From positions 3,463 through 67,462 of the forward strand of contig JBKPOY010000035.1 in the NCBI GenBank assembly GCA_046733295.1: a stretch of DNA of 64,000 nt, in the 5' to 3' direction. The stretch's first letter is position 1. Each line of letters begins with the position of its first letter. The position numbers and the translations under genes were made by a program. Below are positions 8,825-17,547 of the stretch, piece after piece. Below the pieces are notes generated by a model that was not told where the DNA came from, did not search any database, and was given only the letters and a program-made list of their open reading frames with translations. The stretch comes from 13-2-20CM-68-14 sp046733295 (GTDB lineage Bacteria > Actinomycetota > Thermoleophilia > Gaiellales > Gaiellaceae).

Positions 8825-9989
8825 GCGCGGCTTCGTAGGCCGCCAGCAGCTGCCGCGCCGAGTGCTGCCAGGAGAGCGCATGCTCGACGCGCTCTCGACC
8901 GATTCGACCGCGGCGCTCGCGCTCGGCGGGATCGTCCAGGAGCCGTGCGATCGCATCGGCGAAGGCCCCGTCGTCGTTCGGCTGGGCGTAGAGCGCCGCG
9001 TCGGCGGCCGAGACGCGGGCCTCCTTGAGGTCGAAGGAGACGATCGGCCGGCTCATCGCCATGTACTCGACGATCTTGTTCATCGTCGAGACGTTGTTCA
9101 GGGCGTTGAGCGGATCCGGCGCCAGGCACACGTCCGCGGTCGAGAGGTAGCGGCAAACGTCGTCATCGGGAAGACGGCCCGTGAAGGTCACGAGCTCGTC
9201 CAGGCCGAGCTCGGCCGCCAGCGCCACCATGGGCTCGAACTCGTCACCCGAGCCGATGAACGCTGCGTGCCAGTCGTCGCGCCGCTGGCGGAGACAAGCG
9301 AGCGCGCGGAGCGCGTAGTCCACCCCGTCCTGAGGCCCCATCACTCCGAGATAGCAGAGCAAGTGCGGCTTGTCGCGCTTCAGAGTCGGATTCGGGTCGG
9401 TTTGCTGGAAGCGGTCGAGCGAGGGGGCGCTGCGAACCACGAAAACCTCCTCCGGGCGCTTCCCGCCCCGCTCCACCGCAATCCGTTTGTAGCTCTCGTT
9501 CGTCGCGATGACGACGTCTGCGAGCCGGTAGGTACGGCGCTCGAGCGCCACGAGGGCACGGTAGGCGGCGTCTTTGCCGCGGCCGAAGCGTGAGAGGTAA
9601 AGCTCCGGGACGAGGTCGTGCTGGTCGAACACGAAGCGCGCCCCTCGGCGCTTCAGCGATTTGGCCACCAGGAAGAAGAGATCGGGCGGGTTGCAGGCCT
9701 GGACGACGTCGAAGTTGCCCAGGCGACGCGCCAGACGTAGCGAGCGCCAGATCGCCGTGCCGTATTCGCGGGCGTAGTCGATGCCGCCGACCGCCGGGCG
9801 TAGAGCGTAGCGATGGATCTGAATGCCTTCGAGCTCGGCGTAGGGCTCGGTGTCATACGTGTCACCGCGGGGGCAGATCACCACGACCTCGTAGCCGGCC
9901 CCACGCAACGCCAAGCTCTCCTGCCAGACCCGCCGGTCCAACGGGACCGAGAGGTTCTCGACCAGGATCAGGACACGCTTACCAGGCAA
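8811..9989 (-). CDS. Glycosyltransferase family 4 (WbuB-like)
   Basis: 392 residues, GT-B fold. The N-terminus RVLILVENLSVPLDRRVWQE is typical of WbuB/WcaI-like enzymes that handle cell-surface glycans. VFDQHDLVPELY lies in the acceptor half, and the C-terminal half shows YLGVMGPQDGVDYALRA, IGSGDEFEPM, NNVSTMNKIVEYMAMSRPIVSFD (donor-binding E-x7-E region). The start is TTG 9989, reading MPGKRVLILVEN; it overlaps the dehydrogenase stop by 11 bases, so the two genes are co-translated. No ATG or GTG gives a full N-terminal strand. Confidence 0.9.
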   Translation of the reverse strand: MPGKRVLILVENLSVPLDRRVWQESLALRGAGYEVVVICPRGDTYDTEPYAELEGIQIHRYALRPAVGGIDYAREYGTAIWRSLRLARRLGNFDVVQACNPPDLFFLVAKSLKRRGARFVFDQHDLVPELYLSRFGRGKDAAYRALVALERRTYRLADVVIATNESYKRIAVERGGKRPEEVFVVRSAPSLDRFQQTDPNPTLKRDKPHLLCYLGVMGPQDGVDYALRALACLRQRRDDWHAAFIGSGDEFEPMVALAAELGLDELVTFTGRLPDDDVCRYLSTADVCLAPDPLNALNNVSTMNKIVEYMAMSRPIVSFDLKEARVSAADAALYAQPNDDGAFADAIARLLDDPAERERRGRIGRERVEHALSWQHSARQLLAAYEAALSGS

Positions 9990-11295
9990 CGCCCACGTAT
10001 TCGCCCCGGCTGCGGAGCTCCTCCGCGTCGGGCAGCCGCACGAGGTCGATCACGAGCTTGCCGCCGGCGCGACCAAGCGCGTCCACCACCGCGGCGTCCT
10101 TGGAGCCGACCACGCAGACCTCCGCGTCGAGAAGCGCCTCCTCGGCCGTGGGAACGAGCAGGTCGGCGATGTGCGGCAGATGGGTCTCGATGAACGTCCG
10201 GTTGGCGCCGGTGAGCCGCGAGAGGAGGACGTGCGGGTCGAAGACCTTGAGCTCGTACCCCTTGCCGAGCAGGCGCTCCGCGAGCTCGACGAGGGGGCTC
10301 TCGCGCAGGTCGTCCGTCCCGGGCTTGAACGCGAGCCCGAACATGCAGACCTTGCGGCGCCCCGAGTCGACCACGAGCTCGAGCGCCCGCCGCATGTGCT
10401 CCTCGTTCGACGGCAGCACGTGCTCGAGAATCGGGAGCGACAGACCGAGTCCGCGGGCATGACCGGCGAGCGCGCGGAGGTCCTTGGGCAGGCACGAGCC
10501 GCCGAACGAGAAGCCCGGCGACAGATACGCCGGGCTGATGTTGAGCTTCGTGTCGGCGCGAAAGATCTCCATCACGCGATGCGAGTCGACTCCAATCTCC
10601 TTCGCGAGTGTCCCGATCTCGTTGGCGAAGCCGACCTTGAGGCCGTGAAACGCGTTGTCGACGTACTTCGCGAGCTCGGCGACACGGATCGGCACGTTGA
10701 AGGTCGGACAGTCGAAGCCGTCGTAGAGGGAGAGCACGTCGGCTCCTGAATGCTCGTCCGCGGCTCCCACGACGATCTTCGGCGGCGCGTAGAAGTCCGC
10801 GACGCCGGTTCCTTCGCGCAGGAACTCCGGATTGACCGCCACACCGAGGTCGGCACCCACTGTTCGGCCCGACTCACGCTCGAGGATCGGCCGCAGCAGG
10901 TCGTCGCAGGTGCCGGGAAGCATCGTGCTGCGGAAGACGACCGTGAAGCGACCCTCCTTCTCGTGGAGAGCGGTGCCGATCTCCGCAGACGCCCGCTCGA
11001 GCGCTTCGGTCGAGAGGCGGCCGTGAGGCCCGGACGGCGTGCCTACGCAGACCAACGCCAGCTCGGAGGCCGCGATCGCCTCCGCCGCATCCGTGGTCGC
11101 ACGCAAGGTGCCCGCGTCGACGGTACCGGCGATCAACTCGTCGACGCGCTCCTCGAGCACGGGCGTGCGGCCGTCATTGACCATTTCGACCTTCTCGGCA
11201 TTGACGTCGACGCCCACGACGTCGTGGCCGTCGTGGGCGAAGCAGGCCGCAGAGACGCAACCGACATAGCCAAGCCCGAAGACGCTGAGCCTCAT
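9979..11295 (-). CDS. UDP-glucose / GDP-mannose 6-dehydrogenase family protein (AlgD-like)
   Basis: Oxidises a nucleotide sugar at C6 to the uronic acid with 2 NAD+. 438 residues with the N-terminal Rossmann motif VFGLGYVGCVSAACFA, then VNPEFLREGT, the Lys of LAKYVDNAFHGLKVGFANE, and the active-site Cys in FSFGGSCLPKDLRAL. The motif GSCLPKDLRAL and the long segment after LAFKPGTDDLRESPL resemble GDP-mannose dehydrogenase (AlgD) more than typical UDP-glucose dehydrogenase (GSCFPKD), so the product could be GDP-mannuronate or UDP-glucuronate. ATG 11295 overlaps the upstream gene's stop by four bases. It supplies the uronate that the two lyase-like neighbours would act on. Confidence 0.92.
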   Translation of the reverse strand: MRLSVFGLGYVGCVSAACFAHDGHDVVGVDVNAEKVEMVNDGRTPVLEERVDELIAGTVDAGTLRATTDAAEAIAASELALVCVGTPSGPHGRLSTEALERASAEIGTALHEKEGRFTVVFRSTMLPGTCDDLLRPILERESGRTVGADLGVAVNPEFLREGTGVADFYAPPKIVVGAADEHSGADVLSLYDGFDCPTFNVPIRVAELAKYVDNAFHGLKVGFANEIGTLAKEIGVDSHRVMEIFRADTKLNISPAYLSPGFSFGGSCLPKDLRALAGHARGLGLSLPILEHVLPSNEEHMRRALELVVDSGRRKVCMFGLAFKPGTDDLRESPLVELAERLLGKGYELKVFDPHVLLSRLTGANRTFIETHLPHIADLLVPTAEEALLDAEVCVVGSKDAAVVDALGRAGGKLVIDLVRLPDAEELRSRGEYVGVAW

Positions 11296-12392
11296 CCGAA
11301 CAGGATTCTGCGGTAGATCTCTGCGACCTTCGGCACGGAGGCGTGGGAGACGGCCGCATCGCGCGCCGCCGCCGCGACTTCGGCGCGCCGAGAATCGTCG
11401 TCGAGCAGCTCGCCGATCCGCTCGGCGAAGGCCGCCACATCGCCGACTCCGACGACGAATCCGTTCCGCCCGTCCTCGACGAGGTCGCGCAACTCGCCGA
11501 CGTCGCTGACGACCGGTGGGAGCCCACTTGCCATTGCCTCCGTCATGGCCACCGACAGCCCCTCGTACCTGCTCGTGAGCACGAAAACGCACCCCGACCT
11601 GTAGACCTCCTGGATGTCCACCCGGAGGCCCAGGAAGTCGATCGCATCGCCGATGCCCCGTCGATCGGCCTCCGCGACGAGGTCGGCCCGGAGCGGGCCC
11701 ACGCCCGCCACGGCGGCCCGCAGGGCCGGTTGCCGGTCCCGTAGCAAGGCGACGATCTGGAGGAAATCGGAAAGGCGCTTTGTCGGGATGAGCTCTCCGA
11801 CCGTGAGGAGGTCGTAGGCCCGCGGCGCATCGGGTGCCGCGGGCGTGAAGCGCCCGACGTCCACCGCGGGAGGCGTGATGTGGACGCGGGCCCCGTCCAC
11901 CCCGTGTGCGATCAGAGCCGACCGTCCGCGCGACCCCATCGTGCAGACGGCATCCGTCCGCCGCACGACGGCAAGCAGCGCGTGCTCCAGAGGCGGGAGG
12001 GGCCTGGGCAGCCTGCCGAGGATGCCGTTGTCGGAGCGCCAGCCGCCACCCGCCCACTCCACCTCGCCGCCGATCATGTGGTACGCCGTCCGCGCGCCGG
12101 CGGCTCTGCCGGCCACGAAGCCGTTGACGCCGTGGGGCATGACGTTCCAGCTCAGCACCCACTCGGGCCTGAGCTCACGAGCGAGGCGGGTGCAGGTGAC
12201 GAGCTTGCTGCCCGCCCGGCCGAGCAGGCGTGTCAACCTCGGCGACGGCACGACGCTGCGGACCTTCGGGATCGGCGGCGCCGGTTCGTCGGCCACGAGC
12301 ACGAGCTCGGACACCTCGTCCAGCTCGACGAGCGGCAGGAGATGGGCGCGCAACTGGTTCGCGTTCAGCGTGACGGTCGCCAGCAGCCTCAC
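11292..12392 (-). CDS. Glycosyltransferase family 4
   Basis: 366-residue GT-B enzyme. The N-terminal half carries YHMIGGEVEWAGGGW; the C-terminal half has YDLLTVGELIPTKRLSDFL, VAGVGPLRADLVAEA, and the donor site SRYEGLSVAMTEAMASGLPPVVSDVGELRDLVEDGRNGFVV with the E-x7-E arrangement. The start is GTG 12392, placed six bases after a GGAG ribosome site and 16 bases after the upstream gene's stop. Longer upstream reading frame is a shadow of the lyase gene. It overlaps the dehydrogenase ATG, so the minus-strand group lyase-GT4-dehydrogenase-GT4 is one transcription unit. Confidence 0.9.
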   Translation of the reverse strand: MRLLATVTLNANQLRAHLLPLVELDEVSELVLVADEPAPPIPKVRSVVPSPRLTRLLGRAGSKLVTCTRLARELRPEWVLSWNVMPHGVNGFVAGRAAGARTAYHMIGGEVEWAGGGWRSDNGILGRLPRPLPPLEHALLAVVRRTDAVCTMGSRGRSALIAHGVDGARVHITPPAVDVGRFTPAAPDAPRAYDLLTVGELIPTKRLSDFLQIVALLRDRQPALRAAVAGVGPLRADLVAEADRRGIGDAIDFLGLRVDIQEVYRSGCVFVLTSRYEGLSVAMTEAMASGLPPVVSDVGELRDLVEDGRNGFVVGVGDVAAFAERIGELLDDDSRRAEVAAAARDAAVSHASVPKVAEIYRRILFG

Positions 12393-12408
12393 GGCCGCTC
12401 CGAGGAGG

Positions 12409-13698
12409 TCAGTGCGGGTCGGCGGCAAAAGCCGCGAACCCGCCGTCGTATCCGAATGCGCTGCCGACGTCGCCGACGATCGAGGCGCGGACGTACCCGT
12501 CCTGGAAAAGCGTGTTCGAAAAGGCCGCGGGAGCCCGGTAGAGGCCTTCCTTCTGGTAGTTCGAAGAGATGAGGCCGTCCTGGACCTGGAGCGTCGGCAT
12601 GGCCACATCGAGCACCTTCGTGAAGCCCCCTGTTCCGCCCAGGCGGTGCCAGACGGACATCGAGCCGTTCGTCGCAGACCAGTGCACATGCATGACGAAG
12701 TCGTGCCACGAGCCGCGGTCGAGCGAGTCGAGGAGCGTGTAGTACCGGCGCCGGTCGACGCCGTCCATGACGCCGGTGTTCGTGCTCAGCACGATCCGTT
12801 CCCCGAAGACCGTGAACGCGAGCGGTGGGACGAACGGCAGGTCCGAGTGCCACTGCAGGAAGATGCCCCAGTCGGGCGACACCCAGTTCGTCGCGAACAT
12901 CGTCGACCACGCGTACCAATAGTCGCTCCCCTCGACTTCCTTGGCGGTTGACCAGATCACCTCGCTGCGCTCGCCGCTCGTCCCGTTGTACACGTCGCCG
13001 GGGTTGACCGTGAAGCGTGCCGCGTAGGTTCCCTGCCGCGCAGGGGACGTGACGACGCCGAACTGGTTCTCCACGGGAGAGCCGATCACGGTCTGCAGGT
13101 TCGTCCACGGCGCCCAGGTTCCGGTCTCCCAGTCGCCCCTAAACGCGGTGCCTGGGGCAGGGGGCGGCGGGGGCGGTGGCGAAGGCGGCGATGGAGACGG
13201 CGGTGGCGACGGCTTCGGCTTCTTGACCGGGCTCGGTTCTGACGTCCGCATCTGGACGACGAGCTGCGGCCGGCACGTCCGCGAGGCCCGGCCGCACAGC
13301 ACGATCGCGCGCCTGCTCGCCGTCGTCAGCGCGAGGATGAGTTTCCGGTTGGCGCGGACGGCCCGCGTGACGTCCACGTGGAGCCACCGGCCCGTGCGCG
13401 GCCGAGAACGTGCGAGCAGCAACGACCGGCCCCGTTTTTGGAGACGAACACGCAGGCGCCTGGCGGATGCGCGGTGAACGAAGACATCGAGTCGCGCGCG
13501 CGTAACGCGCGCGCGAGCGACGCCGTCGAGGCGGAAGCTCAGTCGGCTGCGTAGGCCGGAGCGGGCGCTGACGAGCATGAGCGGCCCCCGCGATGCGCCG
13601 ACGGGCTTCAGGACGCGGCTCTCGCGGCCCGCCTGCGCGTGCGCAGGGACGAACAGCGCGACGAGCGCAGCGAAAACCAGCAGGCGGCGGGCTCCCAC
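12409..13698 (-). CDS. Secreted polysaccharide lyase (heparin-lyase-like, PF14099 type)
   Basis: 429 residues with a signal peptide (MGARRLLVFAALVALFVPAHAQA). Residues 25-150 are a beta-rich domain like the DNRLRE/carbohydrate-binding type, with paired Cys (CGRASRTC). A Pro/Ser linker at about 153-182 follows. The C-terminal domain begins FRGDWETGTWAPW and has QGTYAARFTV, SGERSEV, YWYAWSTMF, WGIFLQWHSDLPFVPPLAF, GSWHDFVMHVHWS and YQKEGLYR, a pattern I associate with heparin lyase I-like/PL20-type lyases that cut uronate-containing glycans. The start is GTG 13698. Position inside the biosynthesis locus suggests chain trimming or release rather than nutrition. Confidence 0.82.
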   Translation of the reverse strand: MGARRLLVFAALVALFVPAHAQAGRESRVLKPVGASRGPLMLVSARSGLRSRLSFRLDGVARARVTRARLDVFVHRASARRLRVRLQKRGRSLLLARSRPRTGRWLHVDVTRAVRANRKLILALTTASRRAIVLCGRASRTCRPQLVVQMRTSEPSPVKKPKPSPPPSPSPPSPPPPPPPAPGTAFRGDWETGTWAPWTNLQTVIGSPVENQFGVVTSPARQGTYAARFTVNPGDVYNGTSGERSEVIWSTAKEVEGSDYWYAWSTMFATNWVSPDWGIFLQWHSDLPFVPPLAFTVFGERIVLSTNTGVMDGVDRRRYYTLLDSLDRGSWHDFVMHVHWSATNGSMSVWHRLGGTGGFTKVLDVAMPTLQVQDGLISSNYQKEGLYRAPAAFSNTLFQDGYVRASIVGDVGSAFGYDGGFAAFAADPH

Positions 13699-13799
13699 GC
13701 ACGGTGCATCGACCCCCGTAAGGACACGCCCGATCCCTGGAAGGGTCTAGCTCGTTCGAGGGACGCCGACGGCGCGGAAGCTGAGAAGCTCTAGGCCGG

Positions 13800-15596
13800 A
13801 TGCGCGGCCCGACCTGGTATCTCGCCCGCCTGCGGGCGATGTCGGCCCGGGAGATCGCCTGGAGAGGCCGCTCGACCCTCGCTCTGAGGCTGAGGCCGCT
13901 CGGCCGGCGCCTTTCGCCGCCGAGTTGGGACGGCGGCTGGGCGGAGCATGTGCGTGCGCTCGCCGAGACGCGGCGCGAGGTCCTCGTCGCGGACGCGGAG
14001 CGGATCGCCGCCGGGGAGCTCGAGCTCTGGGGCCGTCGCGTGGACGTCGACCCCGCCCGGATGAACTGGGCACGCGATCCGCTCGGTGAGACAGCCGATC
14101 GCAAGCCGCTCTGGGAGCTCAACCGCCAACAGCACCTGTTTCCGCTCGCCGCCGGAGCAGCCCTCGCGGGACGAGAGGACTGGGCGAGGACGTGCGCCGG
14201 GCAGATGCTCGGCTGGATCGCCCAGCGTCCGCCGGGAACCTGGGACTCCGGCTACGAGACCGCCCATCGCCTCGTGGGCTGGGCCTGGGCGACGCCGTTC
14301 TTCCGCGGAGTCCTTGCCCCGCGGGAGCTCGAGGGCCTCTCGGCCTCGTACGCGGAGCAGGCGGCATTCACGGCGGCGCGGCCATCGCTTCACTCCTCGG
14401 CGAACAACCATCGCCTCGCGGAGCTCGTTGGCCTCCTGGCCGCGGCTGCCGTCGGGGTCGACCTCGACCGTGATCGCCTCTGGGAGGAGCTCGAGCACAG
14501 GGTCGCAGCGCAGACCTACGACGACGGAGGCAGCCGCGAGCAGGCCGGCGGGTACTTCCTCTACGTCCTCGAGATCCTCTGGGTCGCCGGCGTGCTCGCC
14601 CGCGGGACCGGCAGGCCGCCGGGCCGGCTCGAGGAACGCCTCGGTGCGATGCTCGACTGGCTCGAGAGGGTCGCCGACGTCGAGGGCGAGCCGCCGCCGC
14701 TCGGCGACGACGCTGAGGATCGGTTCCTGCGGGTCGAGTACTTCGCGCCCCGCAAGGCGAATGCGATCGCGGGACGGGTGCGGGCCCTGCTCGACGGGAG
14801 GCCGACGCTGGCGCCCGCGCCGTTGGGCACGGCCCGGAACTCGGTCGTCTTGCCCGCGAGCGGCCTCGCCGTCCTCCGCTCCGAGCCGAGCGCGCGCGTC
14901 GTCGTCGACGTCGGCGAGCTCGGGTTCGGGAGCCTCGCCGCGCACGGTCACGCCGACGCGCTCTCCGTCCTCGTCGACACCGCCGAGGGACCGCTGCTTC
15001 GCGACAGCGGCACCTGCGCGTACGCCCCGCCGGGGAAGCGCGAGCCGTACCGTCGCACGAGCGCCCACAACACGGTCGTCGTCGACGGCCGGAGTCAGGC
15101 ACAGGCGCGCGGGCCACACCTCTGGGGGAGGCGCTTTGCCGTGGCGCTGGAGGCGCACAGCCTCGGGCCCGAGATCGACTACGTCCGCGCCTCGCACGAC
15201 GGCTACCGGCCTGCCCGCCACACCCGCAGCGTCACGTTCGTGAAACCCGCCCTCGTGATCGTCCTCGACCGGATCGATGGCCGGCAGGAGCTCGAGGCGA
15301 CCCTCGTCTGGCAGCTCCGGTCGGCCGGTCCGCTCACGCGACTCGCGGTCGCCGCGCGCCCCGAAGCCCAGCACGTGCGCGGGGAGGGGCCCTGCTCGCC
15401 ACGCTATACCTGGTGTATGGACGCCCCCCGCGCCACGTGGTCGAGCCGCGGCCGTGAGGTCGTTTTCGCGACGGTGATCGGGCTCGACGCGGAGCCTCCC
15501 CTCCCCGAGCTCCGCCACGACGGCGCCACCGTCCTCGAGCTCCCTGCCATCCGCCTCGTCGAGCGCTGGCGGGGCGGCCCACCGGAGCTCGGCTGA
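13800..15596 (+). CDS. Heparinase II/III family protein (alginate-lyase superfamily)
   Basis: 598 residues. The N-terminal alpha/alpha toroid begins WYLARLRAMSAREIAWRGRS and includes WDSGYETAHRLVGWAWA and SLHSSANNHRLAELVGL, where the Asn-His pair is a typical active-site feature. The C-terminal beta-sandwich has HGHADALSVLVDT (conserved His) and YRRTSAHNTVVVDGRSQA. No signal peptide is visible, so either export is unusual or the protein acts inside the cell on lipid-linked glycan. Such proteins are regular members of exopolysaccharide clusters. It overlaps the following asparagine synthase start by one base (TGATG). Lyase activity itself is not proven by sequence. Confidence 0.9.
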   Translation: MRGPTWYLARLRAMSAREIAWRGRSTLALRLRPLGRRLSPPSWDGGWAEHVRALAETRREVLVADAERIAAGELELWGRRVDVDPARMNWARDPLGETADRKPLWELNRQQHLFPLAAGAALAGREDWARTCAGQMLGWIAQRPPGTWDSGYETAHRLVGWAWATPFFRGVLAPRELEGLSASYAEQAAFTAARPSLHSSANNHRLAELVGLLAAAAVGVDLDRDRLWEELEHRVAAQTYDDGGSREQAGGYFLYVLEILWVAGVLARGTGRPPGRLEERLGAMLDWLERVADVEGEPPPLGDDAEDRFLRVEYFAPRKANAIAGRVRALLDGRPTLAPAPLGTARNSVVLPASGLAVLRSEPSARVVVDVGELGFGSLAAHGHADALSVLVDTAEGPLLRDSGTCAYAPPGKREPYRRTSAHNTVVVDGRSQAQARGPHLWGRRFAVALEAHSLGPEIDYVRASHDGYRPARHTRSVTFVKPALVIVLDRIDGRQELEATLVWQLRSAGPLTRLAVAARPEAQHVRGEGPCSPRYTWCMDAPRATWSSRGREVVFATVIGLDAEPPLPELRHDGATVLELPAIRLVERWRGGPPELG

Positions 15597-17485
15597 TGTG
15601 CGGCCTGGTGGGAATCGTGAGCTCGCGCGGCGGCCCGGTGCCCTCGCGGGAACGCGTCGAGCGCGCGACCTCCGCGCTCGCGCACCGCGGTCCCGACGGC
15701 CCCGGCTTCTGGTTCGACGAGGCCGCGGGCTTCGGGCACACGCGGCTGTCGATCATCGACCTGGAGCGCGGCGACCAGCCGATGCCGAACGAGGACGGCT
15801 CGGTCCTCGTCTTCTTCAACGGCGAGATCTGGAACCACGCGGACCTGCGGCCGCAGCTCGAGCGGGCGGGTCACGTCTTCCGCAGCCGTTGCGACACGGA
15901 GGTGCTCGTCCACGGCTACGAGGAATGGGGCGAGGAGCTGTTGCCCCGCCTGTCGGGAATGTTCGCGTTCGCGATCTGGGACACGCGAGCGTGGCGGCTC
16001 CTGCTGGCGCGGGACCGTGTGGGCAAGAAGCCGCTCTACGTGGCCGAGACCGCGGACGGTCTCGTGTTCGGATCCGATGCGCGCTCGGTGCTCGTGGTCT
16101 CCGGGCGGGAGCCCGAGCTCGACGAGGAACGCGTCGCGGAGTACCTCTTCCAGCGCTACGTCGACGCGCCGCGGACGTTGTTCCGCGGCGTCACGAAGCT
16201 CCGGCCCGGACACCTGCTGACGTACGATCGCGAGCGAACCGAGGAGAGGGCGTACTGGCGGCTCGACCCGACGAAGCCGGAACCGCTCGAGCCCGAGGAG
16301 CTCCGCGAGCTCGTGCAGGACTCCGTTCGGCGGCGTCTGATGAGCGACGTCCCGCTGGGCGTGCTCCTGAGCGGTGGCGTCGACTCGACCGCGGTCGCGG
16401 CCCTCATGCATCGCGCAGGGGCCCGCGACTTCGCCACCTTCACGATCGGGTTCGCCGACCCCCTCTACGACGAGCGGCCGCTGGCGCGTATCACGGCCGA
16501 GCGGCTCGGGACGCGGCACCACGAGCTCGAGGTCGATCCGGCCGGCTTCGCGCAGGCGCTTCCCCGCCTCGCGTGGTACCGCGACGAGCCGATCGCGGAG
16601 CCGTCGGAGGTTCCGCTCCTCCTCCTGGCCGAGCTCGCGGGCAGCCACGTCAAGGTCGTGCTGAGCGGCGACGGGGGCGACGAGGTCTTCGGCGGGTACC
16701 CGAAGTACCGCGCCGAGCGAATCCTGCGGCGGGGCGGCAAAGCCGCCGTGCTCGCGTTCCGCGTTGCGGGCTCGATCGCCGCACGGCGACCTTCCCACCG
16801 GCAGCTCGCGCGTGCCATGGAGACGGTCTCGATCGACGATCCGCTGCTCCGCTGGGCGTCCTGGTTCCGGTCGTTCTCGGCGCCGGAGCTCGAGCGGCTG
16901 CTCGCGCCGGACCTGCGGCCGACGCCACAGAGTCTGACCGCGCCCTTGCGCGACCTGCTCACGCCCTACAACGGGCTCGATCCGACACGGAAGATGCTGG
17001 TCGGCGACTTCCTCACCTATCTCCCCGACAACATGCTCGCGCGTGGGGACAAGGTTCTGATGGCCGCGTCCCTCGAAGGCAGGATGCCGCTGCTCGACCA
17101 CCGCGTGATCGAACGCGTCTCGAACCTCCCCACCGGCGCGCGGGCCGGGCTGCGCCAGGCAAAGGCGATCCTGCGCAAGGCGGTCGAGGACATCGTTCCG
17201 CCGGAGATCCTTCGCCAGCCTAAACGCGGATTCCCGGTTCCCGTCGTGCAGATGCTGCTTGACGATCCGCAGCGCTCGCTAGAGCGCCTGCTCCTCTCCG
17301 ATCGCACACTCGACCGCGGTCTCTACGATCGCGCCGAGGTACGTGCGCTTGTCTCGGGGTCGAACGGCTATGGGAGCGAGCGGGAGCTGAAGTTGTTCAC
17401 CGCGGCCGCCCTCGAGCTCTGGCTGCGTACGAACGTGGACAAGCTCCGGTTGAGGCCGCCCGAGTCGCTGGAGGAGCTCCTGTGA
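15596..17485 (+). CDS. asnB: Asparagine synthase (glutamine-hydrolysing), AsnB type
   Basis: 629 residues. Cys2 (MCGLVGI) is the glutaminase nucleophile; HRGPDGPGFW and FNGEIWNH complete the class II amidotransferase domain (about 1-210). The synthetase domain has the ATP pyrophosphatase loop LLSGGVDSTAVAAL and SGDGGDEVFGGYPKYRAER, then LDHRVIERVSNLP. In exopolysaccharide loci, AsnB paralogs often amidate a uronic acid or another sugar carboxyl rather than make asparagine, which would fit the nearby sugar dehydrogenase (inference). It follows the heparinase-like gene with one overlapping base and is 62 bases from the epimerase gene. Confidence 0.93.
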   Translation: MCGLVGIVSSRGGPVPSRERVERATSALAHRGPDGPGFWFDEAAGFGHTRLSIIDLERGDQPMPNEDGSVLVFFNGEIWNHADLRPQLERAGHVFRSRCDTEVLVHGYEEWGEELLPRLSGMFAFAIWDTRAWRLLLARDRVGKKPLYVAETADGLVFGSDARSVLVVSGREPELDEERVAEYLFQRYVDAPRTLFRGVTKLRPGHLLTYDRERTEERAYWRLDPTKPEPLEPEELRELVQDSVRRRLMSDVPLGVLLSGGVDSTAVAALMHRAGARDFATFTIGFADPLYDERPLARITAERLGTRHHELEVDPAGFAQALPRLAWYRDEPIAEPSEVPLLLLAELAGSHVKVVLSGDGGDEVFGGYPKYRAERILRRGGKAAVLAFRVAGSIAARRPSHRQLARAMETVSIDDPLLRWASWFRSFSAPELERLLAPDLRPTPQSLTAPLRDLLTPYNGLDPTRKMLVGDFLTYLPDNMLARGDKVLMAASLEGRMPLLDHRVIERVSNLPTGARAGLRQAKAILRKAVEDIVPPEILRQPKRGFPVPVVQMLLDDPQRSLERLLLSDRTLDRGLYDRAEVRALVSGSNGYGSERELKLFTAAALELWLRTNVDKLRLRPPESLEELL

Positions 17486-17547
17486 CGCCGGCGGCGCGGC
17501 TCCCGGCAGCGCAGCTCGTGCTCCGGCGCGATCAGTAGGCTGAGCCC

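Noticed and set aside
11845..12951. Plus-strand open frames opposite the glycosyltransferase and lyase genes
   Set aside because: Antisense shadows; the minus-strand products have clear domains and linked start/stop overlaps.
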